Origin: Paenibacillus sp. An7
GTDB taxonomy: Bacteria > Bacillota > Bacilli > Paenibacillales > Paenibacillaceae
Assembly (NCBI RefSeq): GCF_009870785.1
Contig: NZ_WTWX01000002.1
Span: 271,484-335,483, forward strand
Length of the DNA: 64,000 nucleotides
Reading direction: 5' to 3'
Part shown: in pieces, positions 1 through 8,337 of the stretch
Numbering within the stretch: the stretch's first letter is position 1
How the letters are laid out: each line of letters opens with the position of its first letter
The notes under the pieces: model-generated
The model's database searches: none
Seen by the model: the letters and a program-made list of their open reading frames with translations, nothing else
Told to the model about the DNA's origin: nothing
Translations under genes and position numbers: made by a program

Positions 1-166
1 TTTAATAGCGCTTTCAAAAATCGAATGTAGAAATTGCTAACCCTCTTTCACAGTATAGAATCGGTTAATTTTAAATGCAATGTACTATCTTCGCCTTCTG
101 ATTCCATCCCCATCTAAAATAAATACAAAAACGTTAAGATACACTGATGAGATGTCTAAACACAGC
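1..166. other. No gene seen at left edge
   Basis: AT-rich sequence with no convincing reading frame, ribosome site or structured RNA. It lies beyond the terminator of the toxin-antitoxin operon. A promoter for a gene outside the window could lie here but none is clear. Confidence 0.5.
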
Positions 167-201
167 AAAAAGAGCGAACAGTACTGCAATACTGTTCGCT
201 C
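167..201 (-). terminator. Rho-independent terminator of the alr-ndoAI-ndoA operon
   Basis: Perfect 12-bp stem (172-183 with 190-201, GAGCGAACAGTA type) and a 6-nt loop. On the minus strand it is followed by a U-rich run (plus-strand AAAAA at 167-171). It sits just past the ndoA stop codon. Confidence 0.9.
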
Positions 202-212
202 CTTAAGCTCAC

Positions 213-563
213 CTAAAAATCAATTAAACCTAGGCTGATCTGTAACGATTCATTAACAAGCTTCATCGTCTCGTCATCCAGATGCGTAATCTTATCTGTA
301 AGACGCTGCTTATCAATGGTCCGAATCTGCTCCAGCAGAACAACAGAATCCCGGTCAAAACCATGTGCTTCGGCATCAATTTCTACGTGGGTCGGCAATT
401 TTGCCTTCTGAATCTGTGCCGTAATGGCAGCTACGATACAGGTCGGGCTAAAACGATTGCCGATATCATTCTGGATTACAAGCACCGGTCTGACTCCCCC
501 TTGCTCGGAACCAACAACGGGTGAAAGATCCGCAAAAAATACGTCGCCGCGTTTTACGATCAA
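213..563 (-). CDS. ndoA: MazF/EndoA-type endoribonuclease toxin
   Basis: A 116-residue MazF/PemK-family mRNA interferase. In Bacillus the ortholog EndoA cleaves single-stranded mRNA at a UACAU-type site and is held inactive by its antitoxin. The family opening is visible ('[21 protein letters not shown]', with conserved R, G and D near the N terminus), as is the central 'RPVLVIQND' strand. It is the last gene of a minus-strand operon, 3 bp after the antitoxin, and ends just before a strong terminator. The order alr-antitoxin-toxin matches Bacillus. Length is normal and nothing suggests it is broken. The assignment rests on clear family resemblance and conserved context; the exact cleavage specificity is inferred. 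Confidence 0.95.
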   Translation of the reverse strand: MIVKRGDVFFADLSPVVGSEQGGVRPVLVIQNDIGNRFSPTCIVAAITAQIQKAKLPTHVEIDAEAHGFDRDSVVLLEQIRTIDKQRLTDKITHLDDETMKLVNESLQISLGLIDF

Positions 564-566
564 TGT

Positions 567-848
567 TTACACCCCGCTCACTAAGCGGCCCAGAGTGCTG
601 TCTGCATCGTCCTCCGCGTGAAAGGCTTCGGAAGCCATGGTCAAATTAATTTTGGCCATTTCCATGTAGCCGCGCTGCATGGTTTCTCTGATGTAACGCT
701 TCTTGCGCTCCATCAAATACAGCTTCATAGCTTGCCTAATAAATTCACTGCGGTTCGAATTTTCCATTGCTACGATCCCATCAACTTCCTGCAAAAGATG
801 ATCTGGCAAACTGATCATAATCCGTTTGGTGTTCTGTACATTGGTCAA
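567..848 (-). CDS. ndoAI: Antitoxin of the EndoA toxin (ribbon-helix-helix, CopG/MazE-like)
   Basis: About 93 residues. The N-terminal 'KRIMISLPDHLLQEVDGI' strand and helices form a ribbon-helix-helix DNA-binding domain; the C-terminal half would bind and neutralise the toxin. I place the start at a TTG at 846-848, because a GGGGGTGG ribosome site lies at good distance upstream and Bacillus homologs begin close to the 'QNTKRIMISLP' segment. A longer GTG start at 869 would include the ribosome site itself as codons and is less likely. The gene is 3 bp upstream of ndoA, consistent with translational coupling, and it probably autoregulates the operon. Confidence 0.92.
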   Translation of the reverse strand: MTNVQNTKRIMISLPDHLLQEVDGIVAMENSNRSEFIRQAMKLYLMERKKRYIRETMQRGYMEMAKINLTMASEAFHAEDDADSTLGRLVSGV

Positions 849-1066
849 GTCTCTTCCACCCCCACACAAAACCTACGCCACTGTTACCAGTATAACGTTA
901 TTTCAGGAAATTTATACAAGAGGATATATATGCCCCGCGTATATCAAGTATGCATTACTCATTATAAACGGAATGAACGAATACGTACATCATCCATTTT
1001 GTAAATATCTACACAATTCGCGGGTTTTAGACGATATCCTCTTTCTTCACAGAAATTTCACGAAAC

Positions 1067-2248
1067 TTAGGATAACAGGGCGTTAACGCGAGCGATGACT
1101 TTTCCATCCCGGATATAAATACGCGGGACACGATTTGCAATCATGCACAGAACTTCGTAGTTAATCGTATCAATCTTCGATGCCAGCTCGTCGGCAGTAA
1201 TCGTGCTGCCCATTTGCTGACCGATGAGAACAACCTCTTCACCAGCTTTAATATCTTCCTTATCCGTTAACGTTTGCAAAGACACCATACACTGATCCAT
1301 ACAAATGGTACCAACGACCGGGACGCGGTGGCCGCGTATTAGAACGTCTGCTTTACCGGTTAGCATCCGAGAATAACCATCTGCATAACCGATTGGAAGG
1401 GTTCCAATCCTTTCTTCATTTGAAGAATAATATTTGGTTCCGTAACTAATGCCCCAATGTTCTGGAACATTTTTTACATAAACAATCTTTGTCTTTAGTG
1501 AAAGCACTGGGAGTAATTGCACGCTCTGCTTATCCACTTCTTCCGATGGATATAGACCATACAGGCTAATTCCTACCCGCACCATATCGAGCGAAAGAGA
1601 CGGAGTATCAATAGCAGCAGCGCTGTTACCCATATGTATGATCGGGAGCTTGTAACCTGAATCCCGCAGCGCGCTAATCACATCCATGAACCGTTGATAT
1701 TGCATCAGTGTATAGTCTTTGTTTTCTTCATCCGCTTTGGCAAAATGGGTATATGCCCCTTCGAGTTCTACATAGGAAAGACATGACAGGCGGCCTGCTG
1801 CCTGCTTTGCGTCTTCTGCCGTAATAACTCCAAGACGCCCCATCCCGCTGTCAATCTTAAGATGCACTTTCAGCTTGCGTATGTCTTCGGAAGGATCAAG
1901 GTTTTCGATACTTGTGATAACTTCCTCACTAAATACCGTTACCGTAATATCGTTTTGATATGCAATCTCGATCCCTTCCGGTGGTGTATATCCCAGTATA
2001 AGTATTGGTGTTTTTATCCCTGCATTACGCAGTTCTAGGGCTTCGTCAAGAAAAGCAACGTTGAGATAGTCTACTCCTATCCTTTCCAGTTCCTTCGACG
2101 TCTCTACAGCACCATGACCGTAAGCATTCGCCTTAACACAAGCACTGAATAACACATCTTTTGGCAAATTCTCGCGAAACACATTCACATTATGTCTTAA
2201 ATGATCCAAGTTAATTTCAGCTTGGGTCGGGCGATACTGTCCTTCCAC
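1067..2248 (-). CDS. alr: Alanine racemase, PLP-dependent
   Basis: A 393-residue fold-III PLP enzyme interconverting L- and D-alanine for peptidoglycan and teichoic acid D-alanylation. The PLP lysine is in 'CVKANAYGHG' (about K39), and the family motifs 'HLKIDSGMGRLG', 'RVGISLYG' and 'LPIGYADGYSR' are present in order. The last carries a Tyr expected near the active site. It lies about 200 bp upstream of the ndoAI-ndoA pair and downstream of a ydcC ortholog, the same order as in Bacillus subtilis. The region up to ndoAI shows no gene. Full length and apparently intact. Confidence 0.96.
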   Translation of the reverse strand: MEGQYRPTQAEINLDHLRHNVNVFRENLPKDVLFSACVKANAYGHGAVETSKELERIGVDYLNVAFLDEALELRNAGIKTPILILGYTPPEGIEIAYQNDITVTVFSEEVITSIENLDPSEDIRKLKVHLKIDSGMGRLGVITAEDAKQAAGRLSCLSYVELEGAYTHFAKADEENKDYTLMQYQRFMDVISALRDSGYKLPIIHMGNSAAAIDTPSLSLDMVRVGISLYGLYPSEEVDKQSVQLLPVLSLKTKIVYVKNVPEHWGISYGTKYYSSNEERIGTLPIGYADGYSRMLTGKADVLIRGHRVPVVGTICMDQCMVSLQTLTDKEDIKAGEEVVLIGQQMGSTITADELASKIDTINYEVLCMIANRVPRIYIRDGKVIARVNALLS

Positions 2249-2420
2249 CCTAAGTCACCTTCCCTGATTTTAATTCCTATCTAACAATAAACTAATGGTA
2301 TGCGAGAGAAACACGACTGTCAAATCCCTATAACTAAGGGGTTTGATTACTCAAAGGAATAGGAAAATACATTTAATGTTATATTCGACACTGAGCCCCA
2401 TTTCGCCTACAATCTGCGGA

Positions 2421-2492
2421 TAAAAAAAGAGGCGAACAGCCGTGGAATTTACGAAAAAACACTTCGTAAATATTCGGTATCCGCCTGTCTCA
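2421..2492 (-). terminator. Terminator after the ydcC-like gene
   Basis: A two-part hairpin. The inner stem ATTTACGAA/TTCGTAAAT flanks an AAAACAC loop, with an outer AGGCG/CGCCT pairing. A run of seven A on the plus strand near 2424-2430 gives a U-tract on the minus strand. It separates the lipoprotein gene from alr. Confidence 0.8.
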
Positions 2493-2496
2493 CCTA

Positions 2497-3678
2497 TTAT
2501 TTACCCGATTGGTCCTGCATAGAAGCGGCGATTTGTACCATTTCTGCTACAGGTAAGTTATCGCTTGTAATACGGTACTCCATTCCTTCATCAAACCACG
2601 TTAATGTCTGAGGTAGTTCTGTCGTCATCATACCAATAGTGAAGCCTAGATCTACAGGTGTTGTAGCAGCATAAGAAGATGCTCTATCTTGTGGTCTTGC
2701 TTCGATAATGGTGTAATTATATGTTCCTTCGAACCGTAACATGACTGCATAATCATCTTCTGTTTCCATAATGGTCGGCTCGCCTTTCATGTTTACTCCG
2801 TTTGGAAGATAAGTTGGCTCAATAACACCAAAATCTCCTAGTTCACTTGATGCTCCTTCTTCTGCAGCTGCACTATCATCCGGGCTTACTTCTCCCCCGA
2901 CCTCGTCACCTGGATTCCCTAATTCAGGCTGATCGGAAACGTCCACTCCAGGATCCTGCTCTTCTGGAACTGTTACTTCCGGTGTATTCACATCTTCATT
3001 AATCGTAGGGGTGCTGCCTGCTTCAGGAGCCTGTGTCTCTCCACTACCAGCCGACATGTTCTTTTGCATATCAAAGGAATCTTTTTCAAACTTCGTACCA
3101 AATTCAAATGTATCAAATTTCACATCAACGACAACGTTAGCATTGGCATCCGATACGGCAACATGTTTTGGTGAATAATCTTTCTTGTCCAGCCAAATTT
3201 TCTGGCGAACAAGCGAATGAGTATTGTAATTCGCAGCTACGTCAAACACATAACTATCTTCTTCGTCTGCGAATTGACGGGCGTTATCACCGATGATACT
3301 GCGGACAAGGGTCTCATATAAATAGACTTGACCCTGATCGTCCGGCCAGTTGCTTTGAAACCGGAAACTTTTATTCAGGCTCGGTGTTAGAACAAATACG
3401 CCATCATCATTACGAAGCACAATTTGTGTAATGTTTTTCTTCGCGTTCGTTAATGCAATACGATAATAAGAAGGTTTTTGATGCGATACTTCTACTTTGT
3501 ACTCCTGTGGTGTTTCTCCAGAATAAAGTGTCATTACACCCGAACCTTTGTAACTTTCTAGTTCCCCTACGACCTCGTTCAATTCTTTTACTACTGACTC
3601 TGCGTCCTTTGGTCCACAAGCCGTAAGCAGACCTGAAAAGCACAGTACCATGGCAATTATCCATGATATCCGGCGCAT
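2497..3678 (-). CDS. ydcC: YdcC-like LolA-fold lipoprotein
   Basis: A 393-residue secreted lipoprotein. The chosen start gives a signal peptide with lipobox 'LLTAC' (Cys21) and an AAAGGGG ribosome site 8 nt upstream; an earlier in-frame ATG at 3720 lacks this. The N-terminal half resembles the LolA/sigma-regulator lipoprotein fold ('YKVEVSHQKPSYYRIAL', 'VFVLTPSLNKSFRFQSNWP'). A low-complexity acidic linker with many P, E, D and G follows (about residues 215-280). The C-terminal domain of about 100 residues ('PTYLPNGVNMKGEP') resembles DUF4367-type domains. B. subtilis YdcC, next to alr and ndoA, is sporulation-associated. The role here is unknown beyond membrane attachment on the outer face. 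Confidence 0.85.
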   Translation of the reverse strand: MRRISWIIAMVLCFSGLLTACGPKDAESVVKELNEVVGELESYKGSGVMTLYSGETPQEYKVEVSHQKPSYYRIALTNAKKNITQIVLRNDDGVFVLTPSLNKSFRFQSNWPDDQGQVYLYETLVRSIIGDNARQFADEEDSYVFDVAANYNTHSLVRQKIWLDKKDYSPKHVAVSDANANVVVDVKFDTFEFGTKFEKDSFDMQKNMSAGSGETQAPEAGSTPTINEDVNTPEVTVPEEQDPGVDVSDQPELGNPGDEVGGEVSPDDSAAAEEGASSELGDFGVIEPTYLPNGVNMKGEPTIMETEDDYAVMLRFEGTYNYTIIEARPQDRASSYAATTPVDLGFTIGMMTTELPQTLTWFDEGMEYRITSDNLPVAEMVQIAASMQDQSGK

Positions 3679-3802
3679 GACATCATCCCCTTTAACACTG
3701 ATTTCAGTTGATTGATACATGTTTATGAGGGACTTGTTCGATTTATGCAGACTGGCCTGACAAGCTGGATAAATGAATACTCAAAATCGTTTGAAACGAA
3801 CA

Positions 3803-3838
3803 AAAAAAGCCCCAACTTTCTGTGGTAGAAAGTGAGAC
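3803..3838 (-). terminator. Terminator of the gbsR-like gene
   Basis: Stem ACTTTCT/AGAAAGT (3815-3821 with 3827-3833), extended by flanking pairs, and followed on the minus strand by a seven-U tract (plus-strand AAAAAAA at 3802-3808). Confidence 0.8.
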
Positions 3839-3869
3839 TTATCTTGATTACTTTTACTTTTGATTACAT

Positions 3870-4433
3870 TTACTTATCCAAATCTTCCTTAGGGACAAGC
3901 TGAAAAATTTCTTCTGATTCCATGGTATCAATCAAACGGTTCAGCCACTTGTAGTAAGCTACAGCTTCCTCCATCTTTTTCTTGTCTCTAGAAAGAATCT
4001 CGTATAGCTTCTCATCTTCAAGATCTTCTTTTAAAAGCTTATTCAGTTCTTCGATTGCTTTTCTAAACGTAAGAAGATTACTTTCTGCTGCTTGTCTCCA
4101 TTTAATAGTGAAATAATCCATAAAGGTCTGATGCCAGTCATACTCCACTTCGTACTGATCCTTACGAGAACCTTTACTCCATACCTTGTTCACCATTTGC
4201 AGATCAAGAAGATTACGTACACTCGTGCTCATACTGGTCTTACTCATTTCCATTTCTCTTCCCATATCATCAAGCGTCATGGGTTGATTTGCAAAAAAGA
4301 GCAGTCCATATAAATGGCCCGCAGAAGAAGTGAGTCCGTACAATTCCATATTTTTACCCACGGTTTGAATGACACGCTTACGAATATTCATTATTTTTGA
4401 TTGTTGTTCTTCATTTAATTGGTCCAAGCTCAT
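3870..4433 (-). CDS. GbsR/MarR-family regulator of betaine uptake
   Basis: About 187 residues from the ATG at 4431-4433, which has a GGGAGG site 8 nt upstream; the longer frame to 4511 lacks one. The winged-helix core includes 'GLTSSAGHLYGLLFFANQPMTLDDMGREMEMSKTSMSTSVRNL', typical of the GbsR branch of MarR proteins that sense choline or glycine betaine in Bacillus and Virgibacillus. The C-terminal half is helical and probably serves as dimer or ligand domain. It is divergent from an OpuA operon, and a perfect palindrome lies between them, so it probably represses opuA and perhaps itself. The ligand is inferred from context. Confidence 0.85.
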   Translation of the reverse strand: MSLDQLNEEQQSKIMNIRKRVIQTVGKNMELYGLTSSAGHLYGLLFFANQPMTLDDMGREMEMSKTSMSTSVRNLLDLQMVNKVWSKGSRKDQYEVEYDWHQTFMDYFTIKWRQAAESNLLTFRKAIEELNKLLKEDLEDEKLYEILSRDKKKMEEAVAYYKWLNRLIDTMESEEIFQLVPKEDLDK

Positions 4434-4723
4434 GCTTGTAACCTCCCATTCTACCCTTAATCCTACTGTATAAAAATAGTTACTGTCCAAATGAATAGCT
4501 GAAATATCCACGGCCCAGGTCTAAATACCAAATCATAAAAGAATTCCATTAAGGACAATCTAAAAATTAAAATGCTAAATCGATGACTTTGATCACAATT
4601 TTTGTTAAATGTCATGCTCTATTTTAAGAAAAGCAATATTAAAAGTAAAGATGCCTCCTACGTAGCTATTCCTCAATAAAGGAAGAATAGGCGAGAAAAT
4701 AGGCTTATTTTGCTAAAATTCAA

Positions 4724-4747
4724 TTCGTACAGTTTTTACTGTACGAA
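4724..4747. promoter_or_regulatory. Perfect palindrome, candidate operator for the GbsR-like regulator
   Basis: Two exact 10-bp arms (TTCGTACAGT and ACTGTACGAA) around TTTT. The element ends 21 bp upstream of the opuA -35 box. Position and symmetry suit a dimeric winged-helix protein; binding itself is inferred. Confidence 0.65.
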
Positions 4748-4768
4748 CTAAACATACTGAATGTACAT

Positions 4769-4797
4769 TTGAAAGTATAGAGCCAATTTGTTACAAT
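4769..4797 (+). promoter_or_regulatory. Sigma-A promoter of opuA
   Basis: TTGAAA (4769-4774), 17-bp spacer, TACAAT (4792-4797). The transcript would start near 4804, giving a leader of about 65 nt that ends in an AAGGGG ribosome site. Confidence 0.75.
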
Positions 4798-4869
4798 GAC
4801 AAAGGCAAATGTTTAAATTATGTGAAATAAAGCTTATATCGTTATAGAAAAAGGGGTGTAAAGATAAGC

Positions 4870-6087
4870 ATGACCATACTAGAAGTGAAAAATGTAAGTA
4901 AGCTGTTTGGTCCTAATGCTCAAGAGGGAGTTAAGCTTCTTGAACAAGGCTTTGATAAAAAGCGCTTGGCTAAAGAAAAAAATATTACGGTCGGCGTAAA
5001 TCAAGTCAATATGAAAATCAAACAGGGAGAAATCTTCGTCATTATGGGACTCTCTGGTAGTGGTAAATCCACACTTGTACGAATGCTGAACCGCTTGATT
5101 GAACCTACTTCGGGAGAAATCCTCGTTCACGGGAAAGATCTTCGTAAAATGAACAAAGAGCAGCTGCGCAAGGTTCGCCGCGAAACCATCAGTATGGTAT
5201 TCCAAAGCTTTGCTCTTCTGCCTCACCGTACTGTACTTGATAACGTCGAATATGGTTTGGAGATTCAAAAGGTAGATAAAGCGAAACGCAAAGAAAAAGC
5301 AAAAGAAGCTCTTGAGTTGGTTGGGCTAAAAGGCTGGGAAGATAAACTTCCAAGTGAACTCAGCGGCGGGATGCAGCAACGTGTCGGTCTTGCACGTGCT
5401 CTTGCTAACGATCCAGAAGTTCTGCTTATGGACGAAGCTTTCAGCGCACTTGATCCACTGATTCGCCGTGATATGCAAGATGAGCTCTTAGAGCTGCAAG
5501 ATCGTATGCAAAAAACAATAATCTTTATTACGCATGACTTGGACGAAGCTCTTCGTATTGGGGACCGAATTGCGCTGATGAAAGACGGTTCTGTTGAACA
5601 GATTGGCACACCGGAAGAAATTATGATCCAGCCTGCCAACTCATTTGTCGCTCGTTTCGTCGAGGATGTGGACTTATCTAAAGTACTTACTGCTTCTCAC
5701 GTTATGCTGAGACCAGAGACCATTACACTCGATCGCGGCCCTCGTGTAGCACTTGAGCTGATGCGTGAACGCGGTATATCTAATCTGTTTGTCATCGATC
5801 GTACTAAAAAACTGCTCGGTGTTATAACAGCGGAAGATGCGGTTCGGGCCTTTAAAGACGGAAAAACATTACAAGATATTCTCATTACAGACGGACCTCA
5901 AGTACCGCCTGAAACGATGATGAATGACTTGTTTGAAATTACAAGCTCTGCCAAAGTTCCTGTAGCCGTAGTTGACGACAAAGGAAGAATCGTAGGTGTT
6001 ATCGTAAGAGGCGCACTGCTCGGAGCACTTGGCGGCGAAGTTACAACGAAGGAGGAATCATCTCATGCCGAAGTTACCCATAGCTGA
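4870..6087 (+). CDS. opuAA: Glycine betaine ABC transporter, ATPase subunit with tandem CBS domains
   Basis: A 405-residue OpuAA/ProV-type ATPase that powers osmoprotectant import. Walker A 'GLSGSGKST' lies at about residues 60-68, the ABC signature 'LSGGMQQR' near 164, and Walker B with 'LLMDEAFSALDP' after it. The C-terminal 130 residues form two CBS domains. In Lactococcus OpuA these sense ionic strength and bind c-di-AMP, so similar gating is likely but not shown here. It overlaps the permease gene by 23 bp, and the ribosome site of that gene lies inside this one. It is divergent from the gbsR-like gene and has its own promoter. Confidence 0.95.
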   Translation: MTILEVKNVSKLFGPNAQEGVKLLEQGFDKKRLAKEKNITVGVNQVNMKIKQGEIFVIMGLSGSGKSTLVRMLNRLIEPTSGEILVHGKDLRKMNKEQLRKVRRETISMVFQSFALLPHRTVLDNVEYGLEIQKVDKAKRKEKAKEALELVGLKGWEDKLPSELSGGMQQRVGLARALANDPEVLLMDEAFSALDPLIRRDMQDELLELQDRMQKTIIFITHDLDEALRIGDRIALMKDGSVEQIGTPEEIMIQPANSFVARFVEDVDLSKVLTASHVMLRPETITLDRGPRVALELMRERGISNLFVIDRTKKLLGVITAEDAVRAFKDGKTLQDILITDGPQVPPETMMNDLFEITSSAKVPVAVVDDKGRIVGVIVRGALLGALGGEVTTKEESSHAEVTHS

Positions 6088-7810
6088 GTGGACAGATGCC
6101 GCAGTTAATTGGCTAAATGACTCACTCTCCGGATTCTTCGGCGTCATTTCGACTATTATCGAAAGTGTCGTCGGATTTTTCTCGGGGCTGTTTATGCTGC
6201 CCCACCCTTTTCTGTTTATTATCATTTTTGGTGTACTTGCTTATATGCTGGGAAAATGGAAACTTACTGCATTCACGGTAATTGGCTTCCTGCTTATCTA
6301 TAACCTAGGTTACTGGACGCAATCCATGGATACACTGGGGCTCGTCGTAACTTCAGGGATTGTATCCGTTGTAATCGGCGTACCCCTTGGTATTCTGTCG
6401 GCGTACAGCCGCAGCGTGGAAAGAGTAGTTACTCCGATCCTCGATCTCATGCAGACCATGCCTGCGTTCGTATACTTGCTTCCAGCCGTTACTTTCTTTA
6501 GTTTGGGTGTTGTACCGGGTGTTATTGCATCCGTTATATTCTCCATTCCACCAACCATTCGTATGACGCATCTTGGTATCCGCCAAGTGTCTACAGAACT
6601 TGTCGAAGCGGCTGACGCTTTTGGTTCAACTTCGGCTCAAAAGCTATTTAAAGTACAGCTTCCACTAGCCATGCCAACACTAATGAGTGGTGTTAACCAA
6701 ACGATCATGTTGTCACTATCCATGGTCGTAATCGCGTCAATGATTGGGGCACAAGGTATTGGTGCTGAAGTATATCGTGCAGTTGGACAACTTCAGATTG
6801 GTAAAGGATTTGAAGCAGGACTCGTCGTAGTCGTACTGGCAATTGTGCTCGATCGTTTCTCTCAGAATTTAGTAGGTAAGCCAGGAAAGAAGAAACACAG
6901 CCGCTTTACTTCAAAACAGCGGATCTGGATGATCTCGGCTGCTGCAGCTATTGTACTTATCGCTGGTTTTTCTCAGTATTTTGTAGGTAATAATGCTGCT
7001 GATGGTGCTGAACGAAGCGCCGTTGGCGAAGAAGTAAATTATCAGATTGTAGGTATTGACCCTGGTGCCGGTATCATGACTTCTACGAAACAAGCACTGG
7101 AAGATTATGATCTGACAGATTGGACTCTTGTGGAAGGTTCTAGTTCTGCGATGACAGCGATGCTGGAGAAAAGTCTGAAGAATGAAGATCCTATCATCAT
7201 AACAGGCTGGACTCCGCACTGGATGTTCAACAAATATGATCTGAAATTCCTAGAAGATCCGCTTAAATCGTATGGAGACGCGGAAGAAATTCGTACGATC
7301 GTCCGTAAAGGACTCAAAGAAGATCATCCGGCAGCCTACGAGTTCTTAGATCGCTTCAACTGGACGGCTGAAGAGATGGCTGAAATGATGATTGCTATCC
7401 AGGACGGCGCGGATCCACAGCAAGCAGCAAAAGAATGGGCGGAAGCTCATAAAGACAAAGTCGCTGAGTGGACAAAAGGTCTGCGGTCTTCAAATGGTGA
7501 GACTTTGAAACTTAGCTATGTAGCTTGGGACTCTGAAATCGCAAGTACAAATCTTGTGGAATATGTCCTCGAAAATGAGCTTGGTTACAATGTAACTTCA
7601 CTTCAAGTAGAGATGGGCCCGATGTGGACTGGTGTCGCAGCAGGCGATGTGGATGCTACCCTTGCAGCTTGGATGCCTGTCACTTCCGCAGCATACTACG
7701 ACCGCTATATTGACAAAGTCGAAGATGTTGGTGTAAATATGGAAGGTGCAAAAACTGGACTTACTGTTCCAGCTTACATGGATATTGACTCCATTGAAGA
7801 TCTGAAATAA
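6065..7810 (+). CDS. opuAB: Glycine betaine ABC transporter, fused permease and substrate-binding protein
   Basis: About 581 residues from the ATG at 6065, preceded by AAGGAGG. An upstream frame start at 6029 lies within opuAA and lacks a site. Residues 1-310 are a ProW-like permease with several membrane spans and the 'EAADAFGSTSAQKLFKVQLPLA' coupling loop. After a further membrane segment ('ISAAAAIVLIAGFS', about residue 300), residues 330-581 form a ProX/OpuAC-type binding domain ('GIDPGAGIMTSTKQAL', 'TGWTPHWMFNKYDLKFL'), with the Trp residues that usually cage the quaternary ammonium group. Such OpuABC fusions are known in lactic acid bacteria and several Firmicutes. The gene ends just before a strong terminator. 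Confidence 0.95.
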   Translation: MPKLPIAEWTDAAVNWLNDSLSGFFGVISTIIESVVGFFSGLFMLPHPFLFIIIFGVLAYMLGKWKLTAFTVIGFLLIYNLGYWTQSMDTLGLVVTSGIVSVVIGVPLGILSAYSRSVERVVTPILDLMQTMPAFVYLLPAVTFFSLGVVPGVIASVIFSIPPTIRMTHLGIRQVSTELVEAADAFGSTSAQKLFKVQLPLAMPTLMSGVNQTIMLSLSMVVIASMIGAQGIGAEVYRAVGQLQIGKGFEAGLVVVVLAIVLDRFSQNLVGKPGKKKHSRFTSKQRIWMISAAAAIVLIAGFSQYFVGNNAADGAERSAVGEEVNYQIVGIDPGAGIMTSTKQALEDYDLTDWTLVEGSSSAMTAMLEKSLKNEDPIIITGWTPHWMFNKYDLKFLEDPLKSYGDAEEIRTIVRKGLKEDHPAAYEFLDRFNWTAEEMAEMMIAIQDGADPQQAAKEWAEAHKDKVAEWTKGLRSSNGETLKLSYVAWDSEIASTNLVEYVLENELGYNVTSLQVEMGPMWTGVAAGDVDATLAAWMPVTSAAYYDRYIDKVEDVGVNMEGAKTGLTVPAYMDIDSIEDLK

Positions 7811-7840
7811 ATCTTCTAATTATGAATAAGTATTTCAACA

Positions 7841-7880
7841 AAAAAACCGTAACCCTGCTCTGCTGGGTTACGGTTTTTTG
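7841..7880. terminator. Bidirectional terminator between opuA and the holin-like gene
   Basis: Stem AACCGTAACCC/GGGTTACGGTT with A-run on the left and T-run on the right, so it can stop transcripts from both sides. Confidence 0.92.
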
Positions 7881-7916
7881 TTGCTGTTACCGAGCCTTCC
7901 ACATCAGTCCATTACT

Positions 7917-8186
7917 CTAGTTCTTTCTTCCAATACTGCGCGTCTGTTTAACCACCTGATGTCCATATACAGAGAAAGATCCAGCCAGAATCCCCTGCAC
8001 GACTGAATCCGCAGACCATCCCAGCATCCAGACAGCAAGCAGCACAGCAACAATAACAACAACGTATACAATGGTCCAATCCGGTATAGCCGGCGTAGAT
8101 TTAAGAATAAATCCCACGACCCAGCAAGCGGCTACGACTCCAACTAGACGCGGGTCAATAAGTTCCCAGATCACACTCCACTCCAT
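7917..8186 (-). CDS. Phage holin-like small membrane protein (Hol44/holin 5_2 type)
   Basis: About 89 residues, starting 'MEWSVIWELIDPRL' at an ATG with GGGAG-rich sequence upstream; a GTG three codons earlier is also possible. Two or three hydrophobic segments are visible ('LVGVVAACWVVGFILKS', 'TIVYVVVIVAVLLAVWML', 'VVQGILAGSFSVYGHQV'), ending in a basic tail. The pattern and the 'QGILAG.FSVYGHQ..KQT' signature match the holin superfamily V proteins found in Firmicute phages and as single chromosomal genes. No endolysin or phage gene is nearby, so this is an isolated chromosomal copy whose role is unknown. Confidence 0.72.
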   Translation of the reverse strand: MEWSVIWELIDPRLVGVVAACWVVGFILKSTPAIPDWTIVYVVVIVAVLLAVWMLGWSADSVVQGILAGSFSVYGHQVVKQTRSIGRKN

Positions 8187-8286
8187 TTCTCCCACTCTCC
8201 CCTTTTCTGCATTTTATGAGTTATTAGGTTATGTATGCAGAATAATGGACAAACAGTACATGCAGTAGAAATGTGGATACATAAAA

Positions 8287-8320
8287 AGCCATCCCTTCAT
8301 CCGAAGATAAAGGAATGGCT
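8287..8320 (-). terminator. Terminator of the nitroreductase gene
   Basis: Stem AGCCATCCCTT/AAGGAATGGCT (one wobble pair on the minus transcript), with plus-strand AAAAA at 8283-8287 giving a U-run on the minus strand. Confidence 0.8.
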
Positions 8321-8337
8321 GAGAACTAGACAGATAC

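Larger units (their letters stand above)
4434..4869. other. Divergent regulatory region between gbsR-like gene and opuA
   Basis: 436 bp without a gene. It holds a perfect palindrome at 4724-4747, a clear sigma-A promoter for opuA at 4769-4797, and an A-rich stretch that should include the regulator's own promoter, which I could not fix. No riboswitch-like fold is evident. Confidence 0.7.
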
